A stretch of 64,000 nucleotides of DNA from CAWKGV01 sp963849305 (GCA_963849305.1 CAWKGV010000025.1:1-64000), one strand, 5' to 3'; positions 1 to 8,242 are shown, counted from the stretch's first letter. Numbers and translations: made by a program. Notes: generated by a model from the sequence alone, not told the origin.

Positions 1-857
1 CGGCCTATCTGACAAACGAGCGGATCGCCAAGGCAAAGAAGCTGAAGCTTGCCCTCACCGCAGGCATCGGCTCCGATCATGTCGATCTCGAGGCGGCCGC
101 CCGTGCCCATGTCACCGTAGCCGAGGTAACCGGCTCCAACAGTATCAGCGTGGCGGAACATGCCGTGATGATGGTGTTGTCGCTGGTCCGCAATTATCTG
201 CCGTCGCATGGGATCGCCACTTATGGCGTGTGGAACATCGCCGACTGCGTCGATCGCAGTTACGACATCGAAGGCATGCACTTCGGCACGATTGGCGCGG
301 GCAGGATCGGCCTGGCAGTGCTGCGCCGCCTCAAGCCCTTCGACCTGCATCTGCATTATACCGATCCGCACAGGCTGAGTCCGGAGATCGAGAAGGAGCT
401 GGATCTGACCTTCCACCCTGATGCGGAATCGCTCGTGCGCGCCGTCGATATCGTCGACGTCCACATGCCACTCTATCCATCAACCGAGCACTTCTTCGAC
501 GACAGGATGTTCGCCACGATGAGGCGTGGTGCCTACCTCATCAACACAGCACGCGGAAAACTGGTCGAGCGTGACGCCGTCGTGCGCGCTCTCCAGTCCG
601 GTCACATCGCCGGCTACGCCGGCGACGTGTGGTTCCCCCAACCGGCGCCGCCGGACCACCCCTGGCGAACCATGCCTTTCAACGGCATGACGCCGCACAT
701 GTCGGGTAGTTCGCTCTCCGCGCAGGCGCGTTATGCCGCCGGTACTTTGGAGATCCTCGAGAGCTATTTCGGCGGAACCTCCATCCGTGAGGAATATCTC
801 ATCGTTGACCGCGGGGTGCTCGCTGGCACGGGCGCCAGGTCATATAAGCTGACGTGA
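1..857 (+). CDS. fdh: NAD-dependent formate dehydrogenase, 3' part (5' end outside window)
   Basis: Oxidises formate to CO2 with NAD+ in the cytoplasm. The frame is open from base 3, so the gene starts before the window. Visible signatures of the D-2-hydroxyacid-dehydrogenase-type formate dehydrogenases: TAGIGSDHVDL, the substrate-binding Asn in SNSISVAEH, LSLVRNYLPSH, WNIADC, nucleotide motif GTIGAGRIG, an Asp after the second beta strand (HYTDPHR) that favours NAD+ over NADP+, the catalytic Arg in NTARGKL, the Gln in FPQPAP and the catalytic His in TPHMSG. The nucleotide motif has Gly where, from memory, the Pseudomonas sp. 101 enzyme has Ala. The C-terminus stops soon after GTGARSY and is shorter than the Pseudomonas protein. 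It could pair metabolically with the oxalate/formate-type carrier at 45.9 kb, but that link is inference. Confidence 0.95.
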   Translation, partial: AYLTNERIAKAKKLKLALTAGIGSDHVDLEAAARAHVTVAEVTGSNSISVAEHAVMMVLSLVRNYLPSHGIATYGVWNIADCVDRSYDIEGMHFGTIGAGRIGLAVLRRLKPFDLHLHYTDPHRLSPEIEKELDLTFHPDAESLVRAVDIVDVHMPLYPSTEHFFDDRMFATMRRGAYLINTARGKLVERDAVVRALQSGHIAGYAGDVWFPQPAPPDHPWRTMPFNGMTPHMSGSSLSAQARYAAGTLEILESYFGGTSIREEYLIVDRGVLAGTGARSYKLT

Positions 858-918
858 TCCGAGGGGCTGGGGAAGCCGACGGGTAAGCTGTCGCGAACAG
901 AACAGTAAGGAGCGATGC

Positions 919-1123
919 GTGCCATCCTCAATTCCGCAACCGGTTATTGCGCAGGTCACGCGCGCCGCTATTTTTCTCGTCGTGACAGTGAACCCGGCTG
1001 TCATGCGTCATGGCGTTTGGCTCCGATGCATGGGACCGGCTCTTCGGAGTGCCGAAGTCGGAAGAATTGCATCCCTTCCGTGAAATCCACGGCCGGCGCC
1101 ACGCCGTCGCAACACCGGGTGAC
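919..1123 (+). pseudogene. DyP-type peroxidase, N-terminal remnant
   Basis: A GTG start at 919 sits six bases after AAGGAG and opens a frame reading VTRAAIFLVVTVNP, which looks like the first strand of DyP/YfeX haem peroxidases. That frame is then lost. From 1010 another frame reads FGSDAWDRLFGVP followed by ELHPFREI and HAVATPGD, the next conserved stretch of the same family. The spacer expected between them, roughly 30 to 40 residues, is missing and the reading frame changes. Nothing after GD matches, so the haem-binding C-terminal half is gone. I read this as a deleted, truncated gene next to transposon debris. The family call rests on short motifs recognised by eye. Confidence 0.5.
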
Positions 1124-1174
1124 ATTCCCGGTCCGTGCCGCCAACCCTGCTATCCCGCCCGTTCTATGGCGTGA

Positions 1175-1352
1175 CCCCTGCTTGGGGACCTTCGCCTCGC
1201 CCTCCGGCGAGAGATCGTAGAACAGGGCGTCGATCAGCGTGATGATCGTGGTGCGCTCCTGGTCCACGGCGAGCGAGTTGGATAACCAGCACCTTGTTCT
1301 CGCGCGCGAGATCGGCTTGCAGGTGGCGCAGCAGCGCGGTCTTGCCGTTGGA
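1175..1352 (-). pseudogene. Fragment of a transposition-type AAA ATPase (TniB/ExeA-like)
   Basis: On the minus strand one frame gives NGKTALLRHLQ and ENKVLVIQLA, a Walker A-like segment. A second frame, starting just where the first loses sense, gives DQERTTIITLIDALFYDL and SPEGEAKVPKQG. Joined, they resemble the nucleotide-binding region of ATPases that accompany transposases. There is no Walker B aspartate, no sensor and no plausible start or stop, so this is a relic about 60 residues long. It lies between the DyP remnant and the recombinase remnant, which together mark an old insertion and deletion site. Confidence 0.4.
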
Positions 1353-1597
1353 CTCTGGTGCAAGCGGCGTGATCCGATCGGCTATGGTGGCGCCTGAACT
1401 GGCTGAGGGTCGGCGATGGGCAAGCTGAAGAGCGCGGAGGAGCTGTTCGAGGGTCGCCACTTCGCCCGCCACGTCATCATCCGGTGTGTGCGCTGGTATC
1501 TTCGGATTCAAGCTGAGCCTGCGAGACCTGGTAGAGATGATGGCAGAACGCGGCTTGATGCTCGCGAGGGTACAGGCGAAGCGTGGCAGGGAGTGCA

Positions 1598-1950
1598 TAG
1601 GCCAGCATCCGGCCGTGCGGTGTGGCGAGGTCGAATGTCATGCCGTTCAGCGCGATGACCGACACGCGACGCGCTTCGAGTTCCTTCAGCGTCGCCAGCA
1701 GGTCCGTCGGTACTGCGGCCCCAGCGCGACAGCTCCGTCACCAGCACCGTGTCGATATCACGCCGGCTGCGCCAACGCCAACACCCTTCCGCCGCTCGAT
1801 GCGGTTCACCTTCACGCCCGAGCCGGTTTCCTTGAAGGTGCCGACTACCGCGTAGCCGGCACGGGCCGCGAAGGCCGCTAGATCGCGATCCTGGCGCGCA
1901 GGACTGGTCGGCGGTCGAGACCTGGCAATAGAGGGCGGCGCGATGTCCCA
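1598..1950 (-). pseudogene. Serine recombinase / resolvase, decayed by frameshifts
   Basis: Three minus-strand frames together spell a resolvase/invertase catalytic domain: ALYCQVSTADQ (the active serine is in the VST motif), then RDLAAFAARAGYAVVGTF with KETGSGVKVNRIERR, then RDIDTVLVTELSRWGRST, and finally VIALNGMTFDLATPHGRML. Each switch of frame needs an indel, so no functional protein can be made. The usual C-terminal DNA-binding helix-turn-helix is absent: after GRMLA the sequence no longer matches. Intact relatives are site-specific recombinases of Tn3-like elements or stand-alone DNA invertases. Target inverted repeats could not be recognised around it. Confidence 0.75.
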
Positions 1951-2015
1951 GTTGAACTCTCCCCGGCGGACGTCCCGCAAACCCTTGTTCCTGCTGAGCC
2001 GCCGACCGTAGCAAT

Positions 2016-3068
2016 GTGGACAGCCGAGGCGTGAGCGGCCAACCACCTCTCGCCGCGCACGCCGATTGGAGCGTCGATCCCGGCAAGCGCTGGGCCGCGC
2101 TCGCCCGGCGCGACGGCGCGCGGTGGCGGTTGGTGATGCCGGCCCCCGTGGGCGACCTCGCGACCTTCCTCGCCCGTCTGCGCGCTGAGGCGCCGGATCA
2201 GTCCGTCGCCCTCGGAGTCGATCTCCCGCTCGGCTTGCCCCGTGCCTACGCAGCCCGGCTGCCGGATGCCGGGTTTCTGCCGTTCCTGCGGCGGATCGCC
2301 ACGTGCCCGGAGTTCTTCCGGGTCGCGACGAGCCTCGCCGAGATCGGGCCCGACCGGCCGTTTTATCCGGCGCGCGGCGCACGTGGGATGACCCGGGCGG
2401 CCCATGCGGCGGCACTCGGCCTGGCCGCGGCCGGAGAGTTATCGCGGGCGTGCGACCGTGCCACCTCCGAGCGCCCGGCTGGGGCGCCGCTGTTCTGGAC
2501 GCTCGGGGCCAACCAGACCGGCAAGGCGGCGATCATCGCTTGGCGCGACCTGCTCGGCCCGGCGCTAGCGGCGGGCGAGGCGGTGCGCCTCTGGCCGTTC
2601 GAGGGCGCCTTTCGTGCCCTGCTCGCACCCGGCGTGGTGACGATCGCCGAGACGTACCCGGCGGAAGCGATGCGCCATCTCGGTATCCGCCTCGCCGGCA
2701 GCAAGCGCCGCCAGGCCGACCGCGCCGCCGCCGCGCCGGCCTTGCGTGCCGCCGTGGCGAGCCTGGCAGCCGAACCGGACCCCGGTTTGCACGCCGCGAT
2801 CGCGACCGGCTTCGGCGCGGACGCCGCCGCCGAGGACCGGTTCGACTGCATCCTCGGCCTGCTCTGCGTGCTGAACGTGCTCGCCGGCCGCCGCCCGGAC
2901 ACCGCTCCCGATGACCCGTGGATCGGCCGCTGGGAAGGCTGGGTGCTTGGCCAAACGGCGCTGCCGCGTGCCCCGCTGCCTGTTGCGCAACCGGGCCTAA
3001 TCGGGCAAAGCTTGCCTCCCGCGCCAGGCGACGGGACGGGCAGGAAAGACAGGGAGTGGCGTGAATGA
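2016..3068 (+). CDS. DUF429-family protein
   Basis: About 350 residues. The pattern near the N-terminus, ADWSVDPGKRW, then GVDLPLGLP, a central ETYPAEAMRHLG and a late AAEDRFDCILGL, fits the DUF429 family, which is predicted to have an RNase H-like fold; no reaction is established. The start is uncertain: GTG at 2016 or GTG at 2031 both precede the conserved region, and neither has a strong ribosome site. The stop codon overlaps the ATG of the next gene in an ATGA, so it is translationally coupled to the four-SBP array. Whether that coupling is functional or a by-product of gene packing is open. Confidence 0.7.
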   Translation: MDSRGVSGQPPLAAHADWSVDPGKRWAALARRDGARWRLVMPAPVGDLATFLARLRAEAPDQSVALGVDLPLGLPRAYAARLPDAGFLPFLRRIATCPEFFRVATSLAEIGPDRPFYPARGARGMTRAAHAAALGLAAAGELSRACDRATSERPAGAPLFWTLGANQTGKAAIIAWRDLLGPALAAGEAVRLWPFEGAFRALLAPGVVTIAETYPAEAMRHLGIRLAGSKRRQADRAAAAPALRAAVASLAAEPDPGLHAAIATGFGADAAAEDRFDCILGLLCVLNVLAGRRPDTAPDDPWIGRWEGWVLGQTALPRAPLPVAQPGLIGQSLPPAPGDGTGRKDREWRE

Positions 3069-4258
3069 TCGGCAGAAGAGCGGCGATCGCCAGCGGGATC
3101 GCGGCGGCGGCATTGGGCACGCGAGCGCGGGCGGCGGAGATGCCCGAGCTGAAGATCGGCAATACCATGCCGTATAGCGGCCCGGCTTCGTCCTACGCCC
3201 CGATCGGTAAGACCAAATCGGCCTTCTTCAACATGGTCAACCAGCAGGGCGGGGTGGGCGGACACCGGATCAATTTCATTTCGCTCGATGACGGCTACAG
3301 CCCGCCCCGGACGGTCGAGGACGTGCGGCGGCTGACCGAAGAAGACAAAGTGGCCTTCCTGTTCAACACACTCGGCACACCGTGCAACTCGGCGATCGAG
3401 CGCTACTGCAACAGCCGCAAGGTGCCGCAGCTTTTTGTCGCCAGCGGCGCCGACAAATGGGGCGATTACCGACGGTTCCCCTGGACCATCGGCTTGCAGC
3501 CCAGTTACCGAACCGAGGCACAGATCTACGCCAAGTACATCCTAAAAGCGAAGCCGGACGCCAAAATCGGTTTCCTCTACCAGAACGACGATTTCGGCAA
3601 GGACTACATCGACGGGGTGCGCGACATCCTGGGCAAGAACTGGGACAAGTACGTGGTCAAGGTCGCGTCCTACGAAGCGACCGACCCGACCGTGGACTCC
3701 CAGATCGTCAGCCTGCAATCCTCCGGTGCCAACGTGTTCATCTGCGCTGCGGCGCCGAAATCCGCCGCTCAGGCGATCCGCAAGGCGCACGACCTCAACT
3801 GGCGGCCGCTGTTCTTCATGACCAACGTGTCGATCTCCGCCGGGTCGGTGATGCGCCCGGCGGGTGCCGAGAACGGCGTCGGCGTCATCAGCAGCGGCTG
3901 GCTCAAGGATCCGACCCAGCCCGATTTCCGGAACGACGCCGGCATGAACGAGTGGCGCGACTTCATGGCCAAGCACATGCCGGGGGCCGATCTGACCGAT
4001 AACAACTACGTCTACGGCTACACCGCATCCCGAGTGATGCTGCACGTTTTGCAGAAGTGCAACGGCGACTTTGCGCGCCCGAACGTGATGAAGCAGGCGA
4101 CCAGCATCCAGTCTCTCGAAGTCCCGACGCTGCTGCCCGGCATCAACGTCAGCACCAGCCCGACCAACTACCACCCGATCCGGGCGATGCAGCTTGAGAA
4201 ATGGGACGGTAAGACCTGGGTTCGGTTCGGCGAGGTGATCGAGGGCGCCGAGATCTGA
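3065..4258 (+). CDS. Periplasmic branched-chain-amino-acid-type solute-binding protein, copy 1
   Basis: A 397-residue type 1 periplasmic binding protein (Peripla_BP_6, LivJ-like) that should capture a small ligand and deliver it to an ABC permease. The N-terminus carries a short Tat-like signal (GRRAAIASGIAAAAL) ending near ARA. The mature part begins LKIGNTMPYSGPAS, where the pocket loop lies, followed by MVNQQGGVGG, LFNTLGTP, LQPSYRTEAQIYAKY, FLYQNDDFGKDY and SLQSSGANV, all typical of the family. It overlaps the DUF429 gene by four bases and is the first of four tandem paralogues. It is closest to copy 2, sharing TMPYSGPAS and NQQGG. No permease or ATPase lies in this operon, and the ligand is unknown. 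Confidence 0.93.
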   Translation: MIGRRAAIASGIAAAALGTRARAAEMPELKIGNTMPYSGPASSYAPIGKTKSAFFNMVNQQGGVGGHRINFISLDDGYSPPRTVEDVRRLTEEDKVAFLFNTLGTPCNSAIERYCNSRKVPQLFVASGADKWGDYRRFPWTIGLQPSYRTEAQIYAKYILKAKPDAKIGFLYQNDDFGKDYIDGVRDILGKNWDKYVVKVASYEATDPTVDSQIVSLQSSGANVFICAAAPKSAAQAIRKAHDLNWRPLFFMTNVSISAGSVMRPAGAENGVGVISSGWLKDPTQPDFRNDAGMNEWRDFMAKHMPGADLTDNNYVYGYTASRVMLHVLQKCNGDFARPNVMKQATSIQSLEVPTLLPGINVSTSPTNYHPIRAMQLEKWDGKTWVRFGEVIEGAEI

Positions 4259-4271
4259 CCATCGCGCCGTC

Positions 4272-4326
4272 CTGCCGCCCTGGCCACCCTTGCCCGGCGG
4301 GGCTACGAAGGCCAGGGAAGCGGCAG
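4272..4326. promoter_or_regulatory. Hairpin in the gap between SBP copies 1 and 2
   Basis: CTGCCG plus CCCTGGCC at 4272-4285 can pair with GGCCAGGG at 4310-4317 and CGGCAG at 4321-4326, separated only by a three-base bulge. The right arm lies just upstream of the ribosome site and the ATG at 4340. The matching gap between copies 2 and 3 can form an equivalent structure. There is no T-run, so an mRNA-processing or translation-control role is at least as likely as termination. Confidence 0.5.
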
Positions 4327-4339
4327 AGGACTACCCGAG

Positions 4340-5560
4340 ATGATTGGCCGACGGGCAGCTACAGCAGGTTGCCTCGCAGCTGCGGCATCTTGCTGGCGGG
4401 CGATCGCGTCAAGCGCGACGGAAGCGCGGGGCGTGGCCGCGACCGAGCTAAAGATCGGCAACACCATGCCGTATAGCGGGCCGGCCTCGGCCTATGCGGC
4501 CATTGGCCGCACCGAGGCCGTCTTCTTCAATATGGTCAACCAGCAGGGCGGCGTCGGCGGGCGTCGGATTAATTTCATCTCGCTCAACGACAGCTACAGC
4601 CCGCCCAGGACGCTGGAGGACGCGCGCCGGCTGGTCGAGCAGGAGAAGGTGGATTTTTTGTTCAACACGCTCGGCACGCCGACCAACGCGGCGATCGAGC
4701 GCTACTGCAACACCAACAAGGTGCCGCAACTCTTCGTCGCCAGCGGTGCCAACAAATGGGGCGATTACAAGCATTTTCCCTGGACTATCGGCCTGCAACC
4801 CAGCTACCGGACCGAGGCTCAGATCTACGCCAAATACATCCTCAAGGTGAAGCCTAACGCGAAGATTGGGTTTCTCTACCAGAACGACAGCTTCGGGACC
4901 GACTACCTGAACGGCGTGCGTGACGTCCTCGGCAGGGATTGGGACAAATATGTCGTCAAGGCGGAGCCATACGATGTGGGCGACGAATCGGTTGATTCCG
5001 AGATCGCGAGCTTGCAGTCGTCCGGGGCCAATACGCTTATCTGCGCCGCGGTGCCGAAATTCGCGATCCAGGCGATCCGCAAGGCGCACGACCTCGACTG
5101 GCAACCGCTATTCTTCATGACCAACGTGTCGATCTCGGCAGGCGCGGTGATGCAGCCCGCGGGGACGCAGAATGGTGTCGGCCTCATCACCGGCGGCTGG
5201 CTGAAGGACGACACCGACCCCGCCTGGAAGGCCGATCCAGGCATGAACGAGTGGCGCGATTTCATGGCCAAGCACATGCCGAGCATCAATTTGGCCGAAA
5301 CCAACTTCCATCTTTACGGCTACACCGCGAGCAAGGTGATGATGCACGTCCTGGAGCGGTGCAAGGGCGACTTCTCGCGCCAGAACGTGCTGAAGCAGGC
5401 GACCAGCATACAGTCCCTCGAAGTCCCGACCCTCCTTCCCGGCATCAAGGTCAGCACCAGCCCGACCAATTACCATCCGATCCGGGCGATGCAGCTTGAG
5501 AAGTGGAACGGCAAGACCTGGGTTCGGTTCGGCGAGGTGATCGAGGGCGCGGAGACCTGA
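4340..5560 (+). CDS. Periplasmic branched-chain-amino-acid-type solute-binding protein, copy 2
   Basis: A 406-residue paralogue of copy 1, with the same fold and expected periplasmic role. The export signal is longer and contains Cys (GRRAATAGCLAAAASC), ending near GVAAT before ELKIGNTMPYSGPAS. Conserved blocks: FNMVNQQGGVGG, FNTLGTPTNAAIERY, LQPSYRTEAQIYAKY, QNDSFGTDY, LQSSGANTL and FFMTNVSISAG. Compared with copy 1, the region around 220-240 differs (YDVGDESVDSEIASL), and it has FHLYGYTASK near the C-terminus, so ligand preference may have shifted. The gap upstream is 81 bases with a hairpin, and AGAGGA precedes the ATG. The frame is intact. Confidence 0.93.
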   Translation: MIGRRAATAGCLAAAASCWRAIASSATEARGVAATELKIGNTMPYSGPASAYAAIGRTEAVFFNMVNQQGGVGGRRINFISLNDSYSPPRTLEDARRLVEQEKVDFLFNTLGTPTNAAIERYCNTNKVPQLFVASGANKWGDYKHFPWTIGLQPSYRTEAQIYAKYILKVKPNAKIGFLYQNDSFGTDYLNGVRDVLGRDWDKYVVKAEPYDVGDESVDSEIASLQSSGANTLICAAVPKFAIQAIRKAHDLDWQPLFFMTNVSISAGAVMQPAGTQNGVGLITGGWLKDDTDPAWKADPGMNEWRDFMAKHMPSINLAETNFHLYGYTASKVMMHVLERCKGDFSRQNVLKQATSIQSLEVPTLLPGIKVSTSPTNYHPIRAMQLEKWNGKTWVRFGEVIEGAET

Positions 5561-5580
5561 TCACCGCTCCTGCCGCCGCC

Positions 5581-5636
5581 CCTTGGCCATGCCCGCCCGG
5601 GGGCGCTACCAAGTCCGAGGCTGAGAACGGCCAGGG
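5581..5636. promoter_or_regulatory. Hairpin in the gap between SBP copies 2 and 3
   Basis: CCTTGGCC at 5581-5588 pairs with GGCCAGGG at 5629-5636 with one G-U wobble, the counterpart of the CCCTGGCC/GGCCAGGG stem in the previous gap. The right arm and the following GGCCAGGGAAGCG are shared by both gaps, showing that leader and gene were duplicated together. The left arm has drifted by one base that keeps the pairing. Confidence 0.5.
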
Positions 5637-5659
5637 AAGCGAAGGAAGGACAATCTCAG

Positions 5660-6895
5660 ATGATCAGCAGACCGATGATCAGCCGCAGGGCGGCTCTCGC
5701 GGGTGGGTTGGCGGCCGGGGTAGCGACAGGTCTCGCCGGACGAGCGCGAGCGGCCAACACGCCGGGCGTAACGCAGCACGAGATCAAGATCGGCAACACC
5801 GACGCCTATAGTGGCCCGGCCTCGGCTTACGCCTCGGTCGCCAAGGGTGACGCGGCCTATTTCAAGATGCTGAACGACCAGGGCGGCATCGATGGGCGCA
5901 AGATCAACTTCATCTCGCTTGACGACGGCTACAGCCCGCCGCGCACGGTGGAAGACGTGCGCAAGCTGGTGGAGCAGGACCAGGTCGCGTTCCTGTTCAA
6001 TACGCTCGGTACGCCGACCAACTCGGCGATCCAACGGTACTGCAACAACAACAAGATCCCTCAGCTCTTCGTCTCTACCGGCGCCAGCAAGTGGGACCAG
6101 CCGAAGAAGTTCCCGTGGACGATGGGCTTCCAGCCGAGCTACCGGACCGAGGCGCAGATCTACACCAAATACATGCTTAAGGAACTGAAGGAGCCGAAGC
6201 TCGCGATCCTTTACCAAAACGACGATTTCGGGAAGGACTATCCGCTCGGTGTGCGCGACGTGCTCGGCAAGGATTGGGACAAGATCGTGGTGAAGTCGAT
6301 CACCTATGAAGTCACCGATCCCACGGTCAACTCGCAGATCACCACGCTGCAATCGTCGGGCGCCAACGCGTTGCTGGTGGCCGCCACACCGAAATTCGCC
6401 GCCCAGGCGATCAAGGATGTACACAACGCCAGCTGGAAGCCGATGTTCTTCTTGACCAACGTCTCGATCTCGGTCGGCACCGTGATGGACCCAGCCGGGC
6501 CGGAGAACGCGGTCGGCATCATCAGTTCGGAATACCTAAAAGATCCGACCGACCCGGCCTGGGACAACGATCAGGGAATGAAGGAGTGGCGCGCCTGGAT
6601 GGCGAAATACCTGCCCGGCGCCGACGTGAAGGATGGCAGCTACGTGTTCGCGCACGCCGCGAGTGCCACGATGGCGCATGTGCTGCGCATGTGCAAAGGC
6701 GACTTCTCGCGCGCCAACGTGATGCACCAGGCCGCCAGCATCGACAAGCTCGAAGTTCCCACCCTGCTGCCCGGAATCACCGTGAATACCAGCCCTACCG
6801 ATTTCCGGCCGATCCGCGCGTTGCAGCTCGCCAAATGGAACGGCAAGAGCTGGGGACGGTTCGGCGAGATTATCCAGGGCACGCCGACGACATAG
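5660..6895 (+). CDS. Periplasmic branched-chain-amino-acid-type solute-binding protein, copy 3
   Basis: A 411-residue paralogue. Two ATG codons, at 5660 and 5675, each begin with Met-Ile-Ser-Arg; the first has AAGGAAGGA about ten bases upstream, and the second places the twin arginine right at the start. The Tat-like signal RRAALAGGLAAGVATGLAG ends in ARA. The mature part contains IGNTDAYSGPAS, FKMLNDQGGIDG, FNTLGTPTNSAIQRY, FQPSYRTEAQIYTKYMLKE, QNDDFGKDYPLGVRD and LQSSGANAL. The TDxYSGPAS pocket loop, NDQGG and YTKYMLKE ally it with copy 4 rather than copies 1 and 2. The ligand is unknown and the operon has no transporter genes. Confidence 0.93.
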   Translation: MISRPMISRRAALAGGLAAGVATGLAGRARAANTPGVTQHEIKIGNTDAYSGPASAYASVAKGDAAYFKMLNDQGGIDGRKINFISLDDGYSPPRTVEDVRKLVEQDQVAFLFNTLGTPTNSAIQRYCNNNKIPQLFVSTGASKWDQPKKFPWTMGFQPSYRTEAQIYTKYMLKELKEPKLAILYQNDDFGKDYPLGVRDVLGKDWDKIVVKSITYEVTDPTVNSQITTLQSSGANALLVAATPKFAAQAIKDVHNASWKPMFFLTNVSISVGTVMDPAGPENAVGIISSEYLKDPTDPAWDNDQGMKEWRAWMAKYLPGADVKDGSYVFAHAASATMAHVLRMCKGDFSRANVMHQAASIDKLEVPTLLPGITVNTSPTDFRPIRALQLAKWNGKSWGRFGEIIQGTPTT

Positions 6896-6921
6896 GGCGG
6901 CTGCCGCGCGCTCCCTTGCGC

Positions 6922-6980
6922 AACGGCCGCGAGGCCGTTCAGACTTGCCCTCCTCGCCGGATTGCCGGCGGGGAGGGCAA
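6922..6980. promoter_or_regulatory. Two tandem hairpins between SBP copies 3 and 4
   Basis: First hairpin: AACGGCC (6922-6928), loop GCGA, GGCCGTT (6933-6939), a GNRA-type tetraloop. Second: a 16-base arm at 6945-6960 (starts TTGCCCTCC) pairs with 6965-6980 (ends GGAGGGCAA) with one G-U wobble and a four-base loop ATTG. The second is the strongest stem seen in this array. No T-run follows, and copy 4 starts 25 bases later, so it could weaken read-through, protect an mRNA end or control copy 4 translation. Confidence 0.6.
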
Positions 6981-7004
6981 CAAATCCCGAGGGAGCAATA
7001 CGTC

Positions 7005-8207
7005 ATGATCACGAGGCGAGGCGCACTGGCAACCGGACTGGCTGCCGCCGCCGCGACGGCGAGTGCAGCGAGGCGGACGGGCGCGGCCACTAGCGTTATC
7101 AAGATCGGCAACACCGACCCCTATAGCGGCCCGGCTTCCAGTTACGGCGTCGTTGGCCGCGCCGAGGCTGCGTTCTTCAAGATGGTCAATGACCAGGGCG
7201 GCGTCGCCGGGCACCGGATCGACTTCATCTCCTACGACGACAGCTACAGCCCGCCCAAGACGGTCGAGCAGGTGCGCCGTCTGGTCGAGGAGGACAAGGT
7301 CGACTTCCTTTTCGCCACTCTCGGCACCCCGACCAACTCGGCGATCGAGCGCTACTGCAACAGCAATAAGATACCGCAACTGTTCGTCGCCACCGGGGCC
7401 GACAAATGGGGTAACTACAAGAAGTATCCGTGGACGATCGGATTCCAGCCCAGCTACCGCACCGAAGCCCAGATCTACACGAAATACATGCTGAAGGAAA
7501 ACCCGAATCCCAAGCTCGGGATACTTTACCAGAACGACGATTTTGGGAAGGACTACCCGCTCGGCGTCCGCGACGTCCTCGGAAAGGACTGGGACAAAGT
7601 CGTTGTGAAGTCGCTCTCCTACGAAGTCACCGATCCCACCATTGATTCGCAAATCGCCACGCTGCAATCCTCGGGTGCGAATGCTCTGCTGGTGGCCGCG
7701 GTCCCGAAATTCGCCGCCCAGGCGATTAAGGACGTGCATAACGCCAGCTGGAAGCCGATGTTCTTCATGACCAACGTCTCGATCTCGGTGGGCTCGGTCA
7801 TGCGCCCCGCCGGCCCGGAGAATGGCGTCGGTATCATCAGCACGCTCTATCTCAAGGACCCCGCCGACCCGGCCTGGGACAGCGACCCCGGAATGCAGGG
7901 CTTCAAGGCGTTCATGACCAAGTACATCCCGGGCGGGGACATCACCGATGGCGGCTACATCGCCGGCTACGCGCTCGCCTACACGATGACGAAAACGCTG
8001 GACCAGTGCGGCGGCGACTTCTCGCGCGACAACGTCATGAAGCAGGCGACCAACCTCAAGGATTTGGAGGTGCCCGTGCTGCTACTCGGCATCAAGGTGA
8101 ACACCAGCCCGACCAACTACCATCCGATCCGCGCGATGCAGACGGCGCGATGGGACGGCAAGACTTGGGTGCGGTTCGGCGAGCTGATCGAGGGCGTCTC
8201 CACCTGA
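7005..8207 (+). CDS. Periplasmic branched-chain-amino-acid-type solute-binding protein, copy 4
   Basis: A 400-residue paralogue. I chose the ATG at 7005 because GAGGGAG lies just upstream and the protein then begins with a Tat-like signal (MITRRGALATGLAAAAA). An in-frame upstream start would fall inside the hairpin. Mature-part blocks: IKIGNTDPYSGPASSYG, FKMVNDQGGVAG, FATLGTPTNSAIERY, FQPSYRTEAQIYTKYMLKE, QNDDFGKDYPLGVRDVLGK and LQSSGANALLVAA. It pairs with copy 3. The C-terminal part has diverged most (GYALAYTMTKTLDQCGG). It is the last gene of the array and is followed by a strong hairpin shared with the convergent dehydratase gene. Confidence 0.93.
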   Translation: MITRRGALATGLAAAAATASAARRTGAATSVIKIGNTDPYSGPASSYGVVGRAEAAFFKMVNDQGGVAGHRIDFISYDDSYSPPKTVEQVRRLVEEDKVDFLFATLGTPTNSAIERYCNSNKIPQLFVATGADKWGNYKKYPWTIGFQPSYRTEAQIYTKYMLKENPNPKLGILYQNDDFGKDYPLGVRDVLGKDWDKVVVKSLSYEVTDPTIDSQIATLQSSGANALLVAAVPKFAAQAIKDVHNASWKPMFFMTNVSISVGSVMRPAGPENGVGIISTLYLKDPADPAWDSDPGMQGFKAFMTKYIPGGDITDGGYIAGYALAYTMTKTLDQCGGDFSRDNVMKQATNLKDLEVPVLLLGIKVNTSPTNYHPIRAMQTARWDGKTWVRFGELIEGVST

Positions 8208-8242
8208 TGCCAATCGCCGGGCGACGCGATGCCGTGGCTTGA

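Noticed and set aside
915..1220. 101-codon plus-strand frame after formate dehydrogenase
   Set aside because: Its translation has no motif, whereas two other frames of the same DNA match a peroxidase N-terminus.
6945..7004. Upstream start for SBP copy 4
   Set aside because: It begins inside a strong hairpin and would add 20 charged residues before an otherwise normal Tat signal; the ATG at 7005 has its own ribosome site.
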